Assembly (NCBI GenBank): GCA_022821685.1
Contig: JAJEDD010000032.1
Coordinates: forward strand, 1-64,000
Origin: Acidimicrobiia bacterium
GTDB lineage: Bacteria; Actinomycetota; Acidimicrobiia; Acidimicrobiales; Aldehydirespiratoraceae
Reading direction: 5' to 3'
Length of the DNA: 64,000 nt
Both the position numbers and the translations under genes were made by a program. Of the stretch, positions 15,517-25,234 are shown in pieces (position 1 is the stretch's first letter; each line of letters opens with the position of its first letter). The notes beneath the pieces were generated by a model. The model was not told the origin of the DNA and searched no databases. It worked only from the letters and a program-made list of their open reading frames with translations.

Positions 15517-18093
15517 ATGCTTCGCCTGGCCCTCAAGTCGGTTCTGGCCCACAAACTGCGCTTCGCCTTCACCGCGGCGGCCATCGTGGTGGGGGTGGCC
15601 TTCGTGGTGGCCGCCTTCGTGACCGCCGACTCGCTGCGGTCCACCTTCGACGACCTCGCAGCCGACATCAACACCGGCAACGACTTCACCGTGCGGGGCG
15701 CTCTGCCCTTCGGCGATGTAACCGAGGCCACCCCCGCGCCGGTGCCCGACAGCCTCCTCGACGACATCCGCTCCGTCGAGGGCGTGGACGCGGCCGAGGG
15801 CGGATTCTTCGTGGACGGCGTGATCCCGGTGGACGGCCTCGGCGAGACGCCCGCCACTCTGGGCGGGCCGATCGCCGGCTCCAACTGGACCGTCGACGAG
15901 ACGCTCTCGCAGTACTTCCTGATCAGCGGAGAGTGGCCCCGAGGGATCTCGGAGTTCGCCATGGACGTGGTGACCTTCGCCGACTACGACTTCGAGCTGG
16001 GCCGCAGCTACGAGGTGGTTACCCCCACCGGACCCCGCACCTTCACTCTCACCGGCACGATGCAGTTCGGCTTCCCCGAGAACGCGGGCATCGGGGCGGT
16101 GTTCTCGGTGTTCGACACCGCCACCGCCCAGGAGGTGCTCGGCTTCGACGGACTGTTCAACGAAATCGTGGTGCGAGCCGACGCCGGCGCCGACATACCC
16201 ACGGTCAGGGACCGCATCGCCGCAGTACTGCCCGTCGGCACCGAGGTGATCACCGCCGACGAGGCGGCCGAGGAGTTCGGCGACGCCTTCGAGACCTTCA
16301 TCGGGCCGTTCCAGACGATCCTGCTGGTGTTCGCCTTCGTCGTGTTGTTCGTGAGCGCGTTCATCATCTCCAACACCTTCAACATCGTGCTGGGCCAGCG
16401 GGTGCGCGAGCTGTCGCTGCTGCGGGCGCTGGGCGCCACTCCCCGCCAGGTGCGCCGCTCGGTGCTGATCGAGTCGCTGGTGATCGGGGCGACCGCGTCG
16501 GCGGTCGGTCTGGGGCTCGGCATGCTGGGCGCGCTGGGGCTGGGGGCGCTTTTCGACGCCTTCGGGGCGGCGCTGCCCGACGGTCCCCTGCCGCTGCGGC
16601 CCCGCACCGTGGCCTGGGCGTTCGCGGTGGGGGTCGGCTTCACCGTGCTGGCGTCGCTGGTGCCCGCGGTCAAGGCCTCCCGGGTGTCGCCGGTGGCGGG
16701 CCTGCAGGCCGGAGACGGCGACGACGGCGGCCATCTGCGGCTGTGGCGGCTGGCCGCGGGCGCGGTGCTGGCCGCAGCCGGGCTGGTGCTGATGGGCCGG
16801 GGCCTGTTCGCCGACTTCGACTCGACCACCGCTCAGCTCGTGTCGCTGAGCTCGGGCGCGGCGGTGGTGTTCGTGGCGGTGGCCGTGCTCAGCCCGCTTA
16901 TCGCCGGGCCGGTGGTGGCCGCGCTGGCCCGTCCCCTGCCCCGGCTGTTGCGCACGCCGGGCCGGCTGGCCCGCGACAACGCGGCCCGCAGCCCCCGCCG
17001 CACCGCAGCCACCGCAGTGGCACTCACGATCGGCCTGGCGCTGGTGGCCATGGTGCTGGTGCTGGGCGAGTCGCTCAAGGACACGTTCTCCGACAACCTC
17101 ACCGACTCGGTGGCAGCCGACTACATCATCAGCGTCAACTCGATCTCGGGGGTGCCCAAGACCCTGGCCCAAGACCTGCGCGATGCGGGCGCGGGCACGG
17201 TTGTGGGCCTCGACGAGGACCTCGTGCAGATCTCGAGCCTCGCAGCGCCGGACCGGATCGAGCAGACCGAGGCCACCGTGACCGACCTGGCCACGGTCGA
17301 AGAGGTCGCCAACCTCGGGATAATCGAAAGCTCGTTGAGCGCACTCGGCCCGGCCTCCGGGCTGCTCGTCCACATCGACAAAGCCGACGAGTGGGGCTTG
17401 TCGATTGGTGACCAGGTTGAGTTCGGGCTGGTCAGCGGCGAGACCCTGACGGTGGCGGTCGGCGCCGTCTTCGCCGAGGTTCAGCCGCCTTTCTGGGACG
17501 AATGGGTGATCGACGAGTCGCTGTATCAGCCGACGCTGGCGGCGGACGCCTTCGAGCAGTGGGTGGCCGTCAAGACGGCCGGCGCCGAGCCGGGGGCGAC
17601 GCGGGCCCTGCTCGAGCAGGTGCTCAGCGCCTACCCGCAAGCCAATCTGGAGGACCGCCAGCAGTTCCAGGAGAGCGCCGAGTCCAACCTCAACACGGTG
17701 CTGGCGCTGGTCAACGTGTTCCTGCTGTTCGCGCTGGTGGTGGCGCTGGTGGGGATCGTCAACACCCTCACCCTGTCGGTGTTCGAGCGCACCCGCGAGA
17801 TCGGCCTGCTGCGGGCGGTGGGCATGACCCGGCGCCAGCTGCGCCGCACGATCCGCTGGGAGGCAGCCGCCATCGCCCTCTACGGCGCCATCGTGGGGGT
17901 GGTGCTGGGGCTGGCCTTCGGCGTGGCCCTGGCCGCGGCCATCCCCGACGAGATCGTGGACCGGGTGTCGGTGCCCACCGCGCAGCTGGTGGGACTGCTG
18001 GCGCTGGCGGTGGCCTTCGGACTGCTGGCCGCGGTGTTCCCGTCGTATCGGGCGGCGCGCATGAACGTCCTCGACGCCATCGCCGGCGACTGA
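15517..18093 (+). CDS. FtsX/MacB-type ABC transporter permease
   Basis: 858-residue membrane protein. An N-terminal transmembrane helix (about 12-45) is followed by a large extracytoplasmic MacB_PCD-like domain, then a cluster of membrane helices from residue 265. A second periplasmic domain follows, then a final FtsX domain (LLRAVGMTRRQLRR). This 'double FtsX' architecture is common in actinobacteria. It is closely related to the next gene (same LLRAVGMTRRQLRR and FERTREIGLL blocks), so the two arose by tandem duplication and probably form a heterodimeric permease with the upstream ATPase. Confidence 0.88.
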   Translation: MLRLALKSVLAHKLRFAFTAAAIVVGVAFVVAAFVTADSLRSTFDDLAADINTGNDFTVRGALPFGDVTEATPAPVPDSLLDDIRSVEGVDAAEGGFFVDGVIPVDGLGETPATLGGPIAGSNWTVDETLSQYFLISGEWPRGISEFAMDVVTFADYDFELGRSYEVVTPTGPRTFTLTGTMQFGFPENAGIGAVFSVFDTATAQEVLGFDGLFNEIVVRADAGADIPTVRDRIAAVLPVGTEVITADEAAEEFGDAFETFIGPFQTILLVFAFVVLFVSAFIISNTFNIVLGQRVRELSLLRALGATPRQVRRSVLIESLVIGATASAVGLGLGMLGALGLGALFDAFGAALPDGPLPLRPRTVAWAFAVGVGFTVLASLVPAVKASRVSPVAGLQAGDGDDGGHLRLWRLAAGAVLAAAGLVLMGRGLFADFDSTTAQLVSLSSGAAVVFVAVAVLSPLIAGPVVAALARPLPRLLRTPGRLARDNAARSPRRTAATAVALTIGLALVAMVLVLGESLKDTFSDNLTDSVAADYIISVNSISGVPKTLAQDLRDAGAGTVVGLDEDLVQISSLAAPDRIEQTEATVTDLATVEEVANLGIIESSLSALGPASGLLVHIDKADEWGLSIGDQVEFGLVSGETLTVAVGAVFAEVQPPFWDEWVIDESLYQPTLAADAFEQWVAVKTAGAEPGATRALLEQVLSAYPQANLEDRQQFQESAESNLNTVLALVNVFLLFALVVALVGIVNTLTLSVFERTREIGLLRAVGMTRRQLRRTIRWEAAAIALYGAIVGVVLGLAFGVALAAAIPDEIVDRVSVPTAQLVGLLALAVAFGLLAAVFPSYRAARMNVLDAIAGD

Positions 18094-18122
18094 CCGGCTC
18101 AGCAGGCAACGGCAGCGGCACG

Positions 18123-20705
18123 ATGTTCAAGCTGGCCTGGCGCAATATCGCTCAGCGCAAGATCCGCTTCGCGCTGACCACGCTGCCGGTGGTGCTCGGC
18201 GTGGCCTTCGTGGTGGCGGTGTTCACCCTCACCGACAGCCTGCGGGCCACCTTCGGCGACCTGGCCGAGGACGTGACCGCCGGCACCGACCTCACGGTGC
18301 GAGCGGCCCAGGAGTTCGGCTCAGACTTCGACCGGCCCACGGTGCCCGACTCGCTGGTGCCCGCCATCGAGTCGGCCGAGGGCGTCTACCGGGTCTATCC
18401 GGGGGTGGCCGCATTCAACGTGGTGATCGTCGACGGCGCAGGCGACGCCATCGTGCCCCAGGGCGCGCCCGCGCTGGGGTTCAACTTCGACGACAGCTCC
18501 TTCTTCCTGGTAGAGGGCCGCGAGCCGGCCGCCGACGGCGAGTTCGCGGCCGATGTGGCCACGGTGGCCGACAACGGACTTCGGATCGGCGGCACCTACT
18601 CCATCAACGGTCCCACCGAGGTGCGGGCCTTCGAGCTGGTGGGCACCTTCAACTTCGGCGCCCCCGACGAGCACAACGGCCTGGGCCAGACCATGACCGC
18701 CTTCGAACTCGACACCGCGCAGCAGTTCCTGGGATTCGACGACGAGGTGCTCGAGGTGGGGGTGGTGGTGGCGCCGGGCGCCAGCCCCGCCACCGTCAAG
18801 GCTGATCTGGAGGCCCTGCTCGACGACGACTACGAGGTGATCACCCAGCAGGCCGCCGCCGACGAGCAGCAGGCCGACTTCGACGAGGTCCTCAGCATCT
18901 TCAGCACGGTGTTGTCGGTCTTCGCCTTCATCGCGCTGTTCGTGAGCGCGTTCATCATCAACAACGTGTTTCAGATCACTATCGGCCAGCGGGTGCGCGA
19001 GCTGGGCCTGTGGCGCTCGATCGGGGCCACGCCCGCACAGCTGGTGAAGTCGGTGCTGGCCGAGTCTGTGCTGGTGGGGGCGCTGGCCACCGCCGCGGGC
19101 ACGGTGGGCGGCGTCGGTCTGAGCCGGCTGCTGATGGTGGTGCTGCGCGCCGGCGGCTTCGAGCTGCCCCAGGGGCCGCTCGACGTGCGGCTGCGCACCA
19201 TCGCGCTGGCCGCCGCAGTGGGGGTGGGCGTGTCGGTGGCCGCGTCGCTGAGCCCGGCGCTGCGGACCAGGCGGGTGTCGCCCATCGCTGCGCTGCAGCC
19301 CGAGTACCTGCTCGCCGCCGCGGGCCTGCGCCGGCGTCTCATCGGCGGCAGCGCCACGCTGGGGGTGGGGGTGGTGCTGGTGGCGCTGGCGCTGTTCGGG
19401 GGTTTCGCCACCGCGGTCACGCTGGTGCTGGCCGGAGGGGGCGCCCTGCTGGCCTTCGTGGGCATCAACATCGTGAGCCCGGCATTCGCCGCGGGCGCGG
19501 CCCGAGTGCTGGGCCGGCCGGTGGCTGCCCTGATGCGGGTACCGGGGCGGCTGGCCCGAGACAACGCGGCCCGCAACCCGCGGCGCACCGCCTCCACCGC
19601 GGGCGCGCTGATGATCGGCCTGGCGCTGGTGGCTTTGGCCGCGGTGGTGGGCGCCTCGCTCACCCGGTCGTTCGTGCGCACCCTCGAGAGCAGCGTCGAG
19701 GCCGACTATTTCATCACCGGCCGCTCGGGGGGCTTCAACCCCAACGACGGCTTCTCGGTGCAGGTGGTGGACGACTTGGCCGCGCTCGACGAGCTCGACA
19801 GCGTGGTCGGGTTCCGCTGGGCGTTCGGCGCGGTGCGGGTGAACGGCTCCACCAAGGATGTGCTGTCGGGCGACATGGACGCCATGGACAGCCATTTCGA
19901 CGCCGACCTGCGGGCCGGGGCCATGGCGGCAGGGGATTCGAGCACGTCGATGGCGCTGCACGTCGATCCGGCCCGCGACCTCGGGGTGACGGCGGGCGAC
20001 ACGCTGGAGATGACGTTCCCCGACAACGAGACCGAGACGCTGACGGTGGCCGCGGTGTACGGCGACGCCCGCATCTACGGCAACTGGGTGATCGACTCGG
20101 CGGTGTGGGACCGGCACTTCAACCGCTCCGCGTTCGTGTTCGCCAGCGCCACCGTGGCCGGACTCTCCGACGAACCCGACGAGGCGGCCCGCCAGCAGCT
20201 GCTGACCGCCAGCCGGGCCGCCATCGACGAGGTGCTGGAGACCTATCCGACGGTGCAGGCCGAGAACCGGGCCGAGTTCCGCGAGAGCCAGCAGTCCCAG
20301 CTCGACTCGCTGCTGGTGGTGATCACCGTGTTCCTGGGCCTCTCGCTGATCATCGCCTTCGCGGGGATCGCCATCACGCTGGCGCTGTCGGTGTTCGAGC
20401 GCACCCGCGAGATCGGCCTGCTGCGGGCCGTGGGCATGACCCGCCGCCAGCTGCGCAGGGCGGTGCGCTGGGAGGCCGCCATAGTGGCCACCTTCGGCGC
20501 AGTGCTCGGGGTGGGCGTGGGGGTGGTGGCCGGCGTGGCCGCCACCGTGGCCCTGCCGGACTCGTTCGTCAGCGACATCGACATCCCGGTCGCCTCGCTG
20601 GCCTTCTACGTGGTCCTCTCCGCAGTCCTGGGCCTGCTAGCAGCCGTGTTCCCAGCCCGCCGAGCCGGAAGAATGAACATCCTAGAAGCCATATCCCACG
20701 AGTAA
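18123..20705 (+). CDS. FtsX/MacB-type ABC transporter permease, paralogue
   Basis: 860-residue paralogue of the preceding permease. It has the same order: N-terminal helix (IRFALTTLPVVLGVAFVVAV), periplasmic domain, FtsX helices, second periplasmic domain and C-terminal FtsX (LLRAVGMTRRQLRRAVRWEA). I start at ATG 18123, where homology to its neighbour begins; the same frame is open for 600 bases upstream but only as a shadow of the first permease. Thirty bases separate the two genes. Third gene of the exporter operon. Confidence 0.88.
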   Translation: MFKLAWRNIAQRKIRFALTTLPVVLGVAFVVAVFTLTDSLRATFGDLAEDVTAGTDLTVRAAQEFGSDFDRPTVPDSLVPAIESAEGVYRVYPGVAAFNVVIVDGAGDAIVPQGAPALGFNFDDSSFFLVEGREPAADGEFAADVATVADNGLRIGGTYSINGPTEVRAFELVGTFNFGAPDEHNGLGQTMTAFELDTAQQFLGFDDEVLEVGVVVAPGASPATVKADLEALLDDDYEVITQQAAADEQQADFDEVLSIFSTVLSVFAFIALFVSAFIINNVFQITIGQRVRELGLWRSIGATPAQLVKSVLAESVLVGALATAAGTVGGVGLSRLLMVVLRAGGFELPQGPLDVRLRTIALAAAVGVGVSVAASLSPALRTRRVSPIAALQPEYLLAAAGLRRRLIGGSATLGVGVVLVALALFGGFATAVTLVLAGGGALLAFVGINIVSPAFAAGAARVLGRPVAALMRVPGRLARDNAARNPRRTASTAGALMIGLALVALAAVVGASLTRSFVRTLESSVEADYFITGRSGGFNPNDGFSVQVVDDLAALDELDSVVGFRWAFGAVRVNGSTKDVLSGDMDAMDSHFDADLRAGAMAAGDSSTSMALHVDPARDLGVTAGDTLEMTFPDNETETLTVAAVYGDARIYGNWVIDSAVWDRHFNRSAFVFASATVAGLSDEPDEAARQQLLTASRAAIDEVLETYPTVQAENRAEFRESQQSQLDSLLVVITVFLGLSLIIAFAGIAITLALSVFERTREIGLLRAVGMTRRQLRRAVRWEAAIVATFGAVLGVGVGVVAGVAATVALPDSFVSDIDIPVASLAFYVVLSAVLGLLAAVFPARRAGRMNILEAISHE

Positions 20706-20729
20706 CCGCCACCGCCGACCCATAGACCA

Positions 20730-20807
20730 GCCGGTCGGGAAGGTGAAGTGGCCGGCACAGTGTCGCACCGCCAGCGACCGGCTCCCATCCATTTGCGCGC
20801 CCTGTTA
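20730..20807. repeat. Degenerate right-hand part of the dispersed repeat (copy E)
   Basis: The end CCGGCTCCCATCCATTTGCG-CGCCCTGTTA matches the right end of copies such as C (CCGGCTCTCACCCATTCGCG). The left part keeps only traces. The terminal TTA provides the stop codon of the minus-strand sirtuin gene. Confidence 0.5.
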
Positions 20808-21575
20808 CTACAGAACGTCCAGCCCGCAGATGACAGGCAGAACCGCGCTGATGGAGCCGCCGACCAGCACGTCGGCCAGCGCGTCGAACTCGGTCGGCTC
20901 GCCGTTGACGATCACCAGACGGGCCCCCGACCGCGCGGCCACCGGCGCGGTCATGTTGATGGGCGACACGGCCAGGGTCGTGCCCACCGCCAGGAACAGA
21001 TCGCATTCGAGGGCGGCCCGCTCGGCCCGGGCCAAGTCGAGGTGGTTGAGGCTCTGGCCGAACGACACCGTGGCCGACTTCAGCAGCCATCCGCAGCGCG
21101 GGCAGTCGGGGTCCTCCTCGCCGGCGCGCACCCGCTCCAGCGCCACCGCCATGTCGTCGCGGTAGTCGCACGACAGGCACTGCACCTTGCGGGTGGTGCC
21201 GTGGATCTCCACCACCAGCTCCGGGTCGCTGCCGGCTCGCTGGTGGAGCTCGTCCACGTTCTGGGTGATGAGCAGATGGAGCTTGCCCCGCCGCTCGAGG
21301 TGGACCAGCGCCTCGTGACCCCGGTTGGGCTCGACCTCGGCCCATAGCGCCCCGGCGGCCCGGCGGGCCCAGTTGCTGCGGCGCACCTCGGGATCCGACA
21401 CGTAGACGTCGATGTTGGAGGCTCGCTCGGCCTCCGGATCACGGGTCCACAGGCCCTTCGGCCCTCGGAAGTCGGGCAGGCCGCTGTCGGTGGAGATGCC
21501 CGCGCCGGTGAGCACGGTCACCCGCTCGGCCGAGTCGACCACTCGGCGGGCCGCAGCCACCGCCTCCGCCTGCAC
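20808..21575 (-). CDS. cobB: Sir2-family NAD-dependent protein deacylase
   Basis: 255-residue sirtuin. NAD-binding motifs are GAGISTDSGLPDFRG and TQNVD; the catalytic His lies in EIHGT. A Cys4 zinc site is formed by CLSC and CPRC, and the C-terminal Rossmann part has VGTTLAVSP. It removes acyl groups from protein lysines using NAD. GTG 21575 is the likely start. Its stop codon coincides with the end of a degenerate dispersed repeat. The adjacent aminopeptidase and hypothetical gene give no functional clue. Confidence 0.92.
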   Translation of the reverse strand: MQAEAVAAARRVVDSAERVTVLTGAGISTDSGLPDFRGPKGLWTRDPEAERASNIDVYVSDPEVRRSNWARRAAGALWAEVEPNRGHEALVHLERRGKLHLLITQNVDELHQRAGSDPELVVEIHGTTRKVQCLSCDYRDDMAVALERVRAGEEDPDCPRCGWLLKSATVSFGQSLNHLDLARAERAALECDLFLAVGTTLAVSPINMTAPVAARSGARLVIVNGEPTEFDALADVLVGGSISAVLPVICGLDVL

Positions 21576-21718
21576 CGTGCGGAGCCTAGAGGCTCGTCCA
21601 TTCGCTCGGCCTCTGGTTGACAGGTTCTTGCGATCTCAATACGGTCGGCGGCAGCCGCTTTTCCGGCTGATTTGTAATCGAGGCGCTCGCCGGCGCCCGC
21701 CACTATTGGAGAAACATC

Positions 21719-22372
21719 ATGACTGTGCCTGTCAACCTCCCGCCGACCATCGCCAACTCCGAGGTGATCACGCTGATCCCGTGGCTCGACCAGCGCGTCG
21801 ACGCCTTCGGCCACGATCCGAGATCGACCTACGTCGAGCAGTTCTGGCTGGCCACGCTGGGGCCGGCCACCACCTGGTTTCTGCGCCATTGTGCCGACCA
21901 GCTCGACGAGGTGGCCAGCACGGCTGTCAACCTGCGCGAGACGGCCAGCGCCCTCGGCCTCGGCCACGAGGGCGGCGCCCGCAGCGCCATGGCCCGCACG
22001 GTGGGCCGAGCCTGCCGGTTCCGGGCGGCCCGGTCGGTGGGATCGAACACCCTGGCCGTCCGCCTCCGGCTGCCTCAGCTCAGCCGCCGCCAGCTGAATC
22101 GACTGCCCAAGCCGGTGCAGCGGCGCCACACCGAGTTCCTGGAGAACTACCTGTGCCCCGACATCGTGGTTCGACAGCAGCCGCGGGCCCGGCGGCTGGC
22201 CTCGGGGCTGATCGAGTGCGGCGACACCATCAGCGAGGCCGAGCGGCAGCTGGCCGGCATGGAGTTCCATCCGGCCGTCATCGCCGAGGCGGTGCAGTGG
22301 GCCTGGTGCCTGCACCACGGCCCAAGCCTGGACGCGGCGATGACCGCCGAGAGCGAGCGCCAAATGGTGTGA
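21719..22372 (+). CDS. Hypothetical protein of unknown family
   Basis: 217-residue soluble protein with a good ribosome-binding site (GGAG about eight bases before the ATG). I do not recognise the family. Visible features are an N-terminal segment VITLIPWLDQRVDAFGHDPRS, a helical Trp-containing middle (FWLATLGPATTWFLRHCADQ), an Arg-rich stretch (QLSRRQLNRLPKPVQRRHTE) and a C-terminal helix. The even codon use and RBS argue for a real gene. Divergent from the sirtuin, so both may share the 140-bp promoter gap. Confidence 0.7.
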   Translation: MTVPVNLPPTIANSEVITLIPWLDQRVDAFGHDPRSTYVEQFWLATLGPATTWFLRHCADQLDEVASTAVNLRETASALGLGHEGGARSAMARTVGRACRFRAARSVGSNTLAVRLRLPQLSRRQLNRLPKPVQRRHTEFLENYLCPDIVVRQQPRARRLASGLIECGDTISEAERQLAGMEFHPAVIAEAVQWAWCLHHGPSLDAAMTAESERQMV

Positions 22373-22439
22373 GCCCTACCGTATGGACCGGACTCACTGC
22401 CTGCCCGCACGGCTTCTGGAGGTTCGAGTTGGGGGGCTG

Positions 22440-22594
22440 TTAGAGGCCGAGCGAATGGTGAGCGATTCCGGCCCATACGGGCGAGGCCGTGGGCTGTGTT
22501 GTCGGGGTTTGGGCGGCCCGTGAGCGCAGCGAACAAGAGCGGGAGATACCCCCCTTCGACGTGAACCTCCTCACCTATCCGCGTGGCCCCTTAG
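22440..22594 (+). repeat. Dispersed intergenic repeat, copy F (long-core variant)
   Basis: Complete copy starting TTAGAGGCCGAGCGAATGG and ending CTCACCTATCCGCGTGGCCC-CTTAG. The core contains about 19 extra bases (GGGCTGTGTTGTCGGGGTTT) between GAGGCCGTG and GGCGGCCCGTGAGCGC, a variant shared with copies B and M. It fills the gap before the aminopeptidase gene. Confidence 0.85.
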
Positions 22595-22603
22595 CCTGAC
22601 CGG

Positions 22604-24070
22604 ATGCCGATCACCGTCCACGCCGTCCGTTCAGTTCCCAAGGCGGCTTCCACCAGCGTCTCGCTCGTCACCGTCGAGGACGTCGAATCCGGTGTCGACG
22701 GCTTCGACGCTGCCGTGCTCGACACCGCCGGCTTCGCGGGCAAGGCGGACCAGGTCCATCTCCAGCCCGTCGACGGCGGCTTCGTCGGACTGGTCGGTCT
22801 CGGCCCGGCCACCGATGCGACCGAGGCTGCGATCCGTCGAGCCGGAGCGGCGCTGGCCCGCTCGTGCTCGCGTCACGCCAGGGTGGCGGTACGGCCCGCC
22901 GACGGCATCGACGTAGCATCCGGCCCGGCCCGCCAGGCCCTGGCTGAGGGCGTGATCCTCGGCGGCTACCGCTTCACCAGCTACAAGTCAGCCGTCGGCA
23001 ACGGCGGCGACGATGGCGAGCAGCCCAGGCTGGCCCGGGTGGACGTCGTGGGAAGCGCATCGGCCGCGGCCAAAGAGGCACTGGCCCGCGGCGCGGCCAT
23101 CGCGGCCGGCGTGTGTGTGGCCCGCGACCTCTCCAACGAGCCCGGCGGCTCGCTCACAGCCCCGGTGTTCGCCCGCGAGGCCGTCGCCATTGCCCGCAAG
23201 GTCGGGCTGAAGTCGAGGGTCTGGACCGAGGCCGAGATCAAGAAGCAGCGGCTGGGGGGCCTGCTCGGCGTAAACCGGGGCAGCACCAATCCGCCCCGCT
23301 ACGTGGAGCTCACCTACGAGCCCGAGGGCGACCCGGCCGCCACGCTGGCCCTCGTCGGCAAGGGGATCACCTTCGACGCCGGCGGCCTGTCCATCAAGAC
23401 CGCCCAGGGAATGATGGCCATGAAGATGGACATGTGCGGGGCTGCGGCCATTATCGGGGCTATGTCGGTGCTGCCCGCGGTGGGCGCTGCGGTGCGGGTC
23501 AAGGGATATCTGCCCATGACCGACAACATGCTCGGCGGTGACGCCACCCGGCCCGGCGATGTGCTGACGATCCGCAACGGCAAGACCATCGAGGTGCTCA
23601 ACACCGACGCTGAGGGACGGCTGATCCTGGCCGACGCCCTGTCGCTGGCGTGCGAGGACGAGCCCGACGCCATCGTCGATCTGGCCACTCTCACCGGGGC
23701 CTGCATGGTGGCGCTGGGCCCGTCGATCGCCGGGCTGATGGGCAACGACGAGGCGTTCATCGCCGATGTGCGCGCCGCCGCCGACCGGGTCGGCGAGCGG
23801 GTGTGGCCGCTGCCGCTGCCCGCCGAATACGCCAAGCAGTTCGAGTCCAGCGTGGCCGACATGAAGAACATCGGCGGCAACCATGGCGGCGCGCTGACTG
23901 CGGGGCTGATCCTGCAGCAGTTCGTGGCCGACGACATTCCCTGGGTGCACCTCGACATCGCCGGCCCCGCCCGGGCCGAGTCCCACGACGGCGAGATCTC
24001 CAAGGGCGGCACCGGGTTCGGGGTGCGCACCCTGGTGGAGCTGGCCTCCACGTTCAACGCGGCCCGCTAG
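22604..24070 (+). CDS. pepA: Leucyl aminopeptidase (M17)
   Basis: 488-residue cytosol aminopeptidase. The N-terminal macro-like domain occupies residues 1-150. The catalytic domain carries VGKGITFDAGG with the metal-binding lysine and aspartate, MKMDM, and the M17 signature NTDAEGRLILADAL. It removes N-terminal residues from peptides using two metal ions; PepA homologues in some bacteria also bind DNA. Length is normal. The start lies ten bases after repeat copy F, so its promoter is either within the repeat or upstream of it. Confidence 0.95.
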   Translation: MPITVHAVRSVPKAASTSVSLVTVEDVESGVDGFDAAVLDTAGFAGKADQVHLQPVDGGFVGLVGLGPATDATEAAIRRAGAALARSCSRHARVAVRPADGIDVASGPARQALAEGVILGGYRFTSYKSAVGNGGDDGEQPRLARVDVVGSASAAAKEALARGAAIAAGVCVARDLSNEPGGSLTAPVFAREAVAIARKVGLKSRVWTEAEIKKQRLGGLLGVNRGSTNPPRYVELTYEPEGDPAATLALVGKGITFDAGGLSIKTAQGMMAMKMDMCGAAAIIGAMSVLPAVGAAVRVKGYLPMTDNMLGGDATRPGDVLTIRNGKTIEVLNTDAEGRLILADALSLACEDEPDAIVDLATLTGACMVALGPSIAGLMGNDEAFIADVRAAADRVGERVWPLPLPAEYAKQFESSVADMKNIGGNHGGALTAGLILQQFVADDIPWVHLDIAGPARAESHDGEISKGGTGFGVRTLVELASTFNAAR

Positions 24071-24134
24071 TTCACGCCCGCCCTCGACCGGCATCCAGAG
24101 CGTGCGCTGCTAGTCACAACCCGTCGCGCTTGCA

Positions 24135-24171
24135 CCTACTCACTCGGCCTCTTAGAGGCCGAGTGGATAGG
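24135..24171. terminator. Perfect hairpin at the junction of pepA 3' region and repeat copy G
   Basis: CACTCGGCCTC (24141-24151) and GAGGCCGAGTG (24155-24165) are perfect inverted repeats around TTA, flanked by CCTACT and GATAGG that extend the symmetry. It looks like two left ends of the dispersed repeat joined head to head. As RNA it would make an 11-bp stem able to end transcription from either side. Confidence 0.5.
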
Positions 24172-24294
24172 CGAGCGAATCCGGCCCATGCGGGCGAGGC
24201 CGTGGCCCGAGCGGCCCGTGAGCGCAGCGAACAAGAGCGGGAGACACCCCGTTGCGACGCGAGAGACTCTCACCTATCCGCGCTCGCTCTTAGC
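24152..24294 (+). repeat. Dispersed intergenic repeat, copy G
   Basis: Near-consensus copy from TTAGAGGCCGAGTGGATAGG to CTCACCTATCCGCGCTCGCT-CTTAG. The final TTA is the stop codon (TAA on the minus strand) of the LigD-polymerase gene, so the element abuts the coding region with no spacer. Confidence 0.88.
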
Positions 24295-25204
24295 CGGGCT
24301 CGGACGGTGCGGGGAGGTCTTGTTCGAGGGTGAGCGTCGGCTCGAACAGGTCGCCGAAGTCGGCCAGCCGGTCGAGCGCCTCGGAGGCGGTGAACGTCAG
24401 CGGCTCGCCGTCGGCGCCGTCGGACACCTCGTCCCAGGTGATCGGCGTGGACACAGTGGGGCGGTCCAGTCCCCTCAGCGAGTAGGGGGCGATGGTGGTC
24501 TTGAAGCGGGCGTTCTGGCTCCAGTCGATGAACACCTTCTGTGCCCGCAGGCTGCGCTTCATCGCCGACACCACCAGATTCCGCAAGCGCTTCTCAAGGA
24601 GCTGGGCCACCGCCAGCGCGAAGCCGGCGGCGTGGTCGTGGGAGTGGGGCCGGTTGAGGGGCACATACAGCTGCAGGCCTTTGCTGCCCGAGGTCTTGGC
24701 CCAGCCGGCCAGCCCGACCGACTCCAGCACCTCGCGGATGTGCAGGGCCACCCGGCAGCACTCGACGATGGTGGCCGGCCGGCCCGGGTCGAGGTCGAAC
24801 ACGACCATGGTGGGGGTGTCGAGGTCGCCGCAGCGGGCCATCGGCGCATGGATCTCCAGCGCGGCCAGATTGGCCGACCAGGCCAGCGCGGCCGCCGAGT
24901 CGAGGCGGCAGTAGTGGATCGGACCGCCCCGGTCGCCGGGTCCCCGGCAGGTCGCAACCCAGTCGGGGCGATGCTTGGGGCAGCGCTTCTCGAAGAACGA
25001 CTCGGCGGTCACGCCGTCGGGCCAGCGCCGCAGGGTCACGCCCCGGTCGCCGATGTGGGGCAGCATGACCGGCGCGACCCGCACGTAGTAGTCGATCACC
25101 TGGGCCTTGGTGAACCCGGCCAGCGGATACAGGATCTTGTCGAGGTTGCTGACCGACAGCCGCCGACCGTCGATGGTGACCGGCACCCGCGCCGCTGTGC
25201 TCAC
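24290..25204 (-). CDS. LigD-type NHEJ polymerase domain protein
   Basis: 304-residue stand-alone archaeo-eukaryotic primase-like polymerase of the LigD PolDom family. It has VVFDLDPG with the catalytic aspartates, KTSGSKGLQLYVPL with the HxS/SGxKG-type motif, and DWSQNARFKTTIAPYSLRG. Such enzymes fill gaps with NTPs during non-homologous end joining. In classical LigD this is fused to ligase and phosphoesterase domains; here it is separate, and no ligase domain is in the window. It lies 30 bases downstream of ku on the same strand. Start GTG 25204. Confidence 0.9.
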   Translation of the reverse strand: MSTAARVPVTIDGRRLSVSNLDKILYPLAGFTKAQVIDYYVRVAPVMLPHIGDRGVTLRRWPDGVTAESFFEKRCPKHRPDWVATCRGPGDRGGPIHYCRLDSAAALAWSANLAALEIHAPMARCGDLDTPTMVVFDLDPGRPATIVECCRVALHIREVLESVGLAGWAKTSGSKGLQLYVPLNRPHSHDHAAGFALAVAQLLEKRLRNLVVSAMKRSLRAQKVFIDWSQNARFKTTIAPYSLRGLDRPTVSTPITWDEVSDGADGEPLTFTASEALDRLADFGDLFEPTLTLEQDLPAPSEPG

Positions 25205-25234
25205 CCGACCGCTCTCACCGATCTGCGCGCCCTC

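Noticed and set aside
15442-17640. 732-codon open frame opposite the first large permease
   Set aside because: Antisense shadow of a well-supported FtsX permease; no recognisable motif.
18123-20705. One giant gene running from 17502 through both permeases
   Set aside because: The frame upstream of 18123 is a shadow of the first permease; homology starts at ATG 18123.
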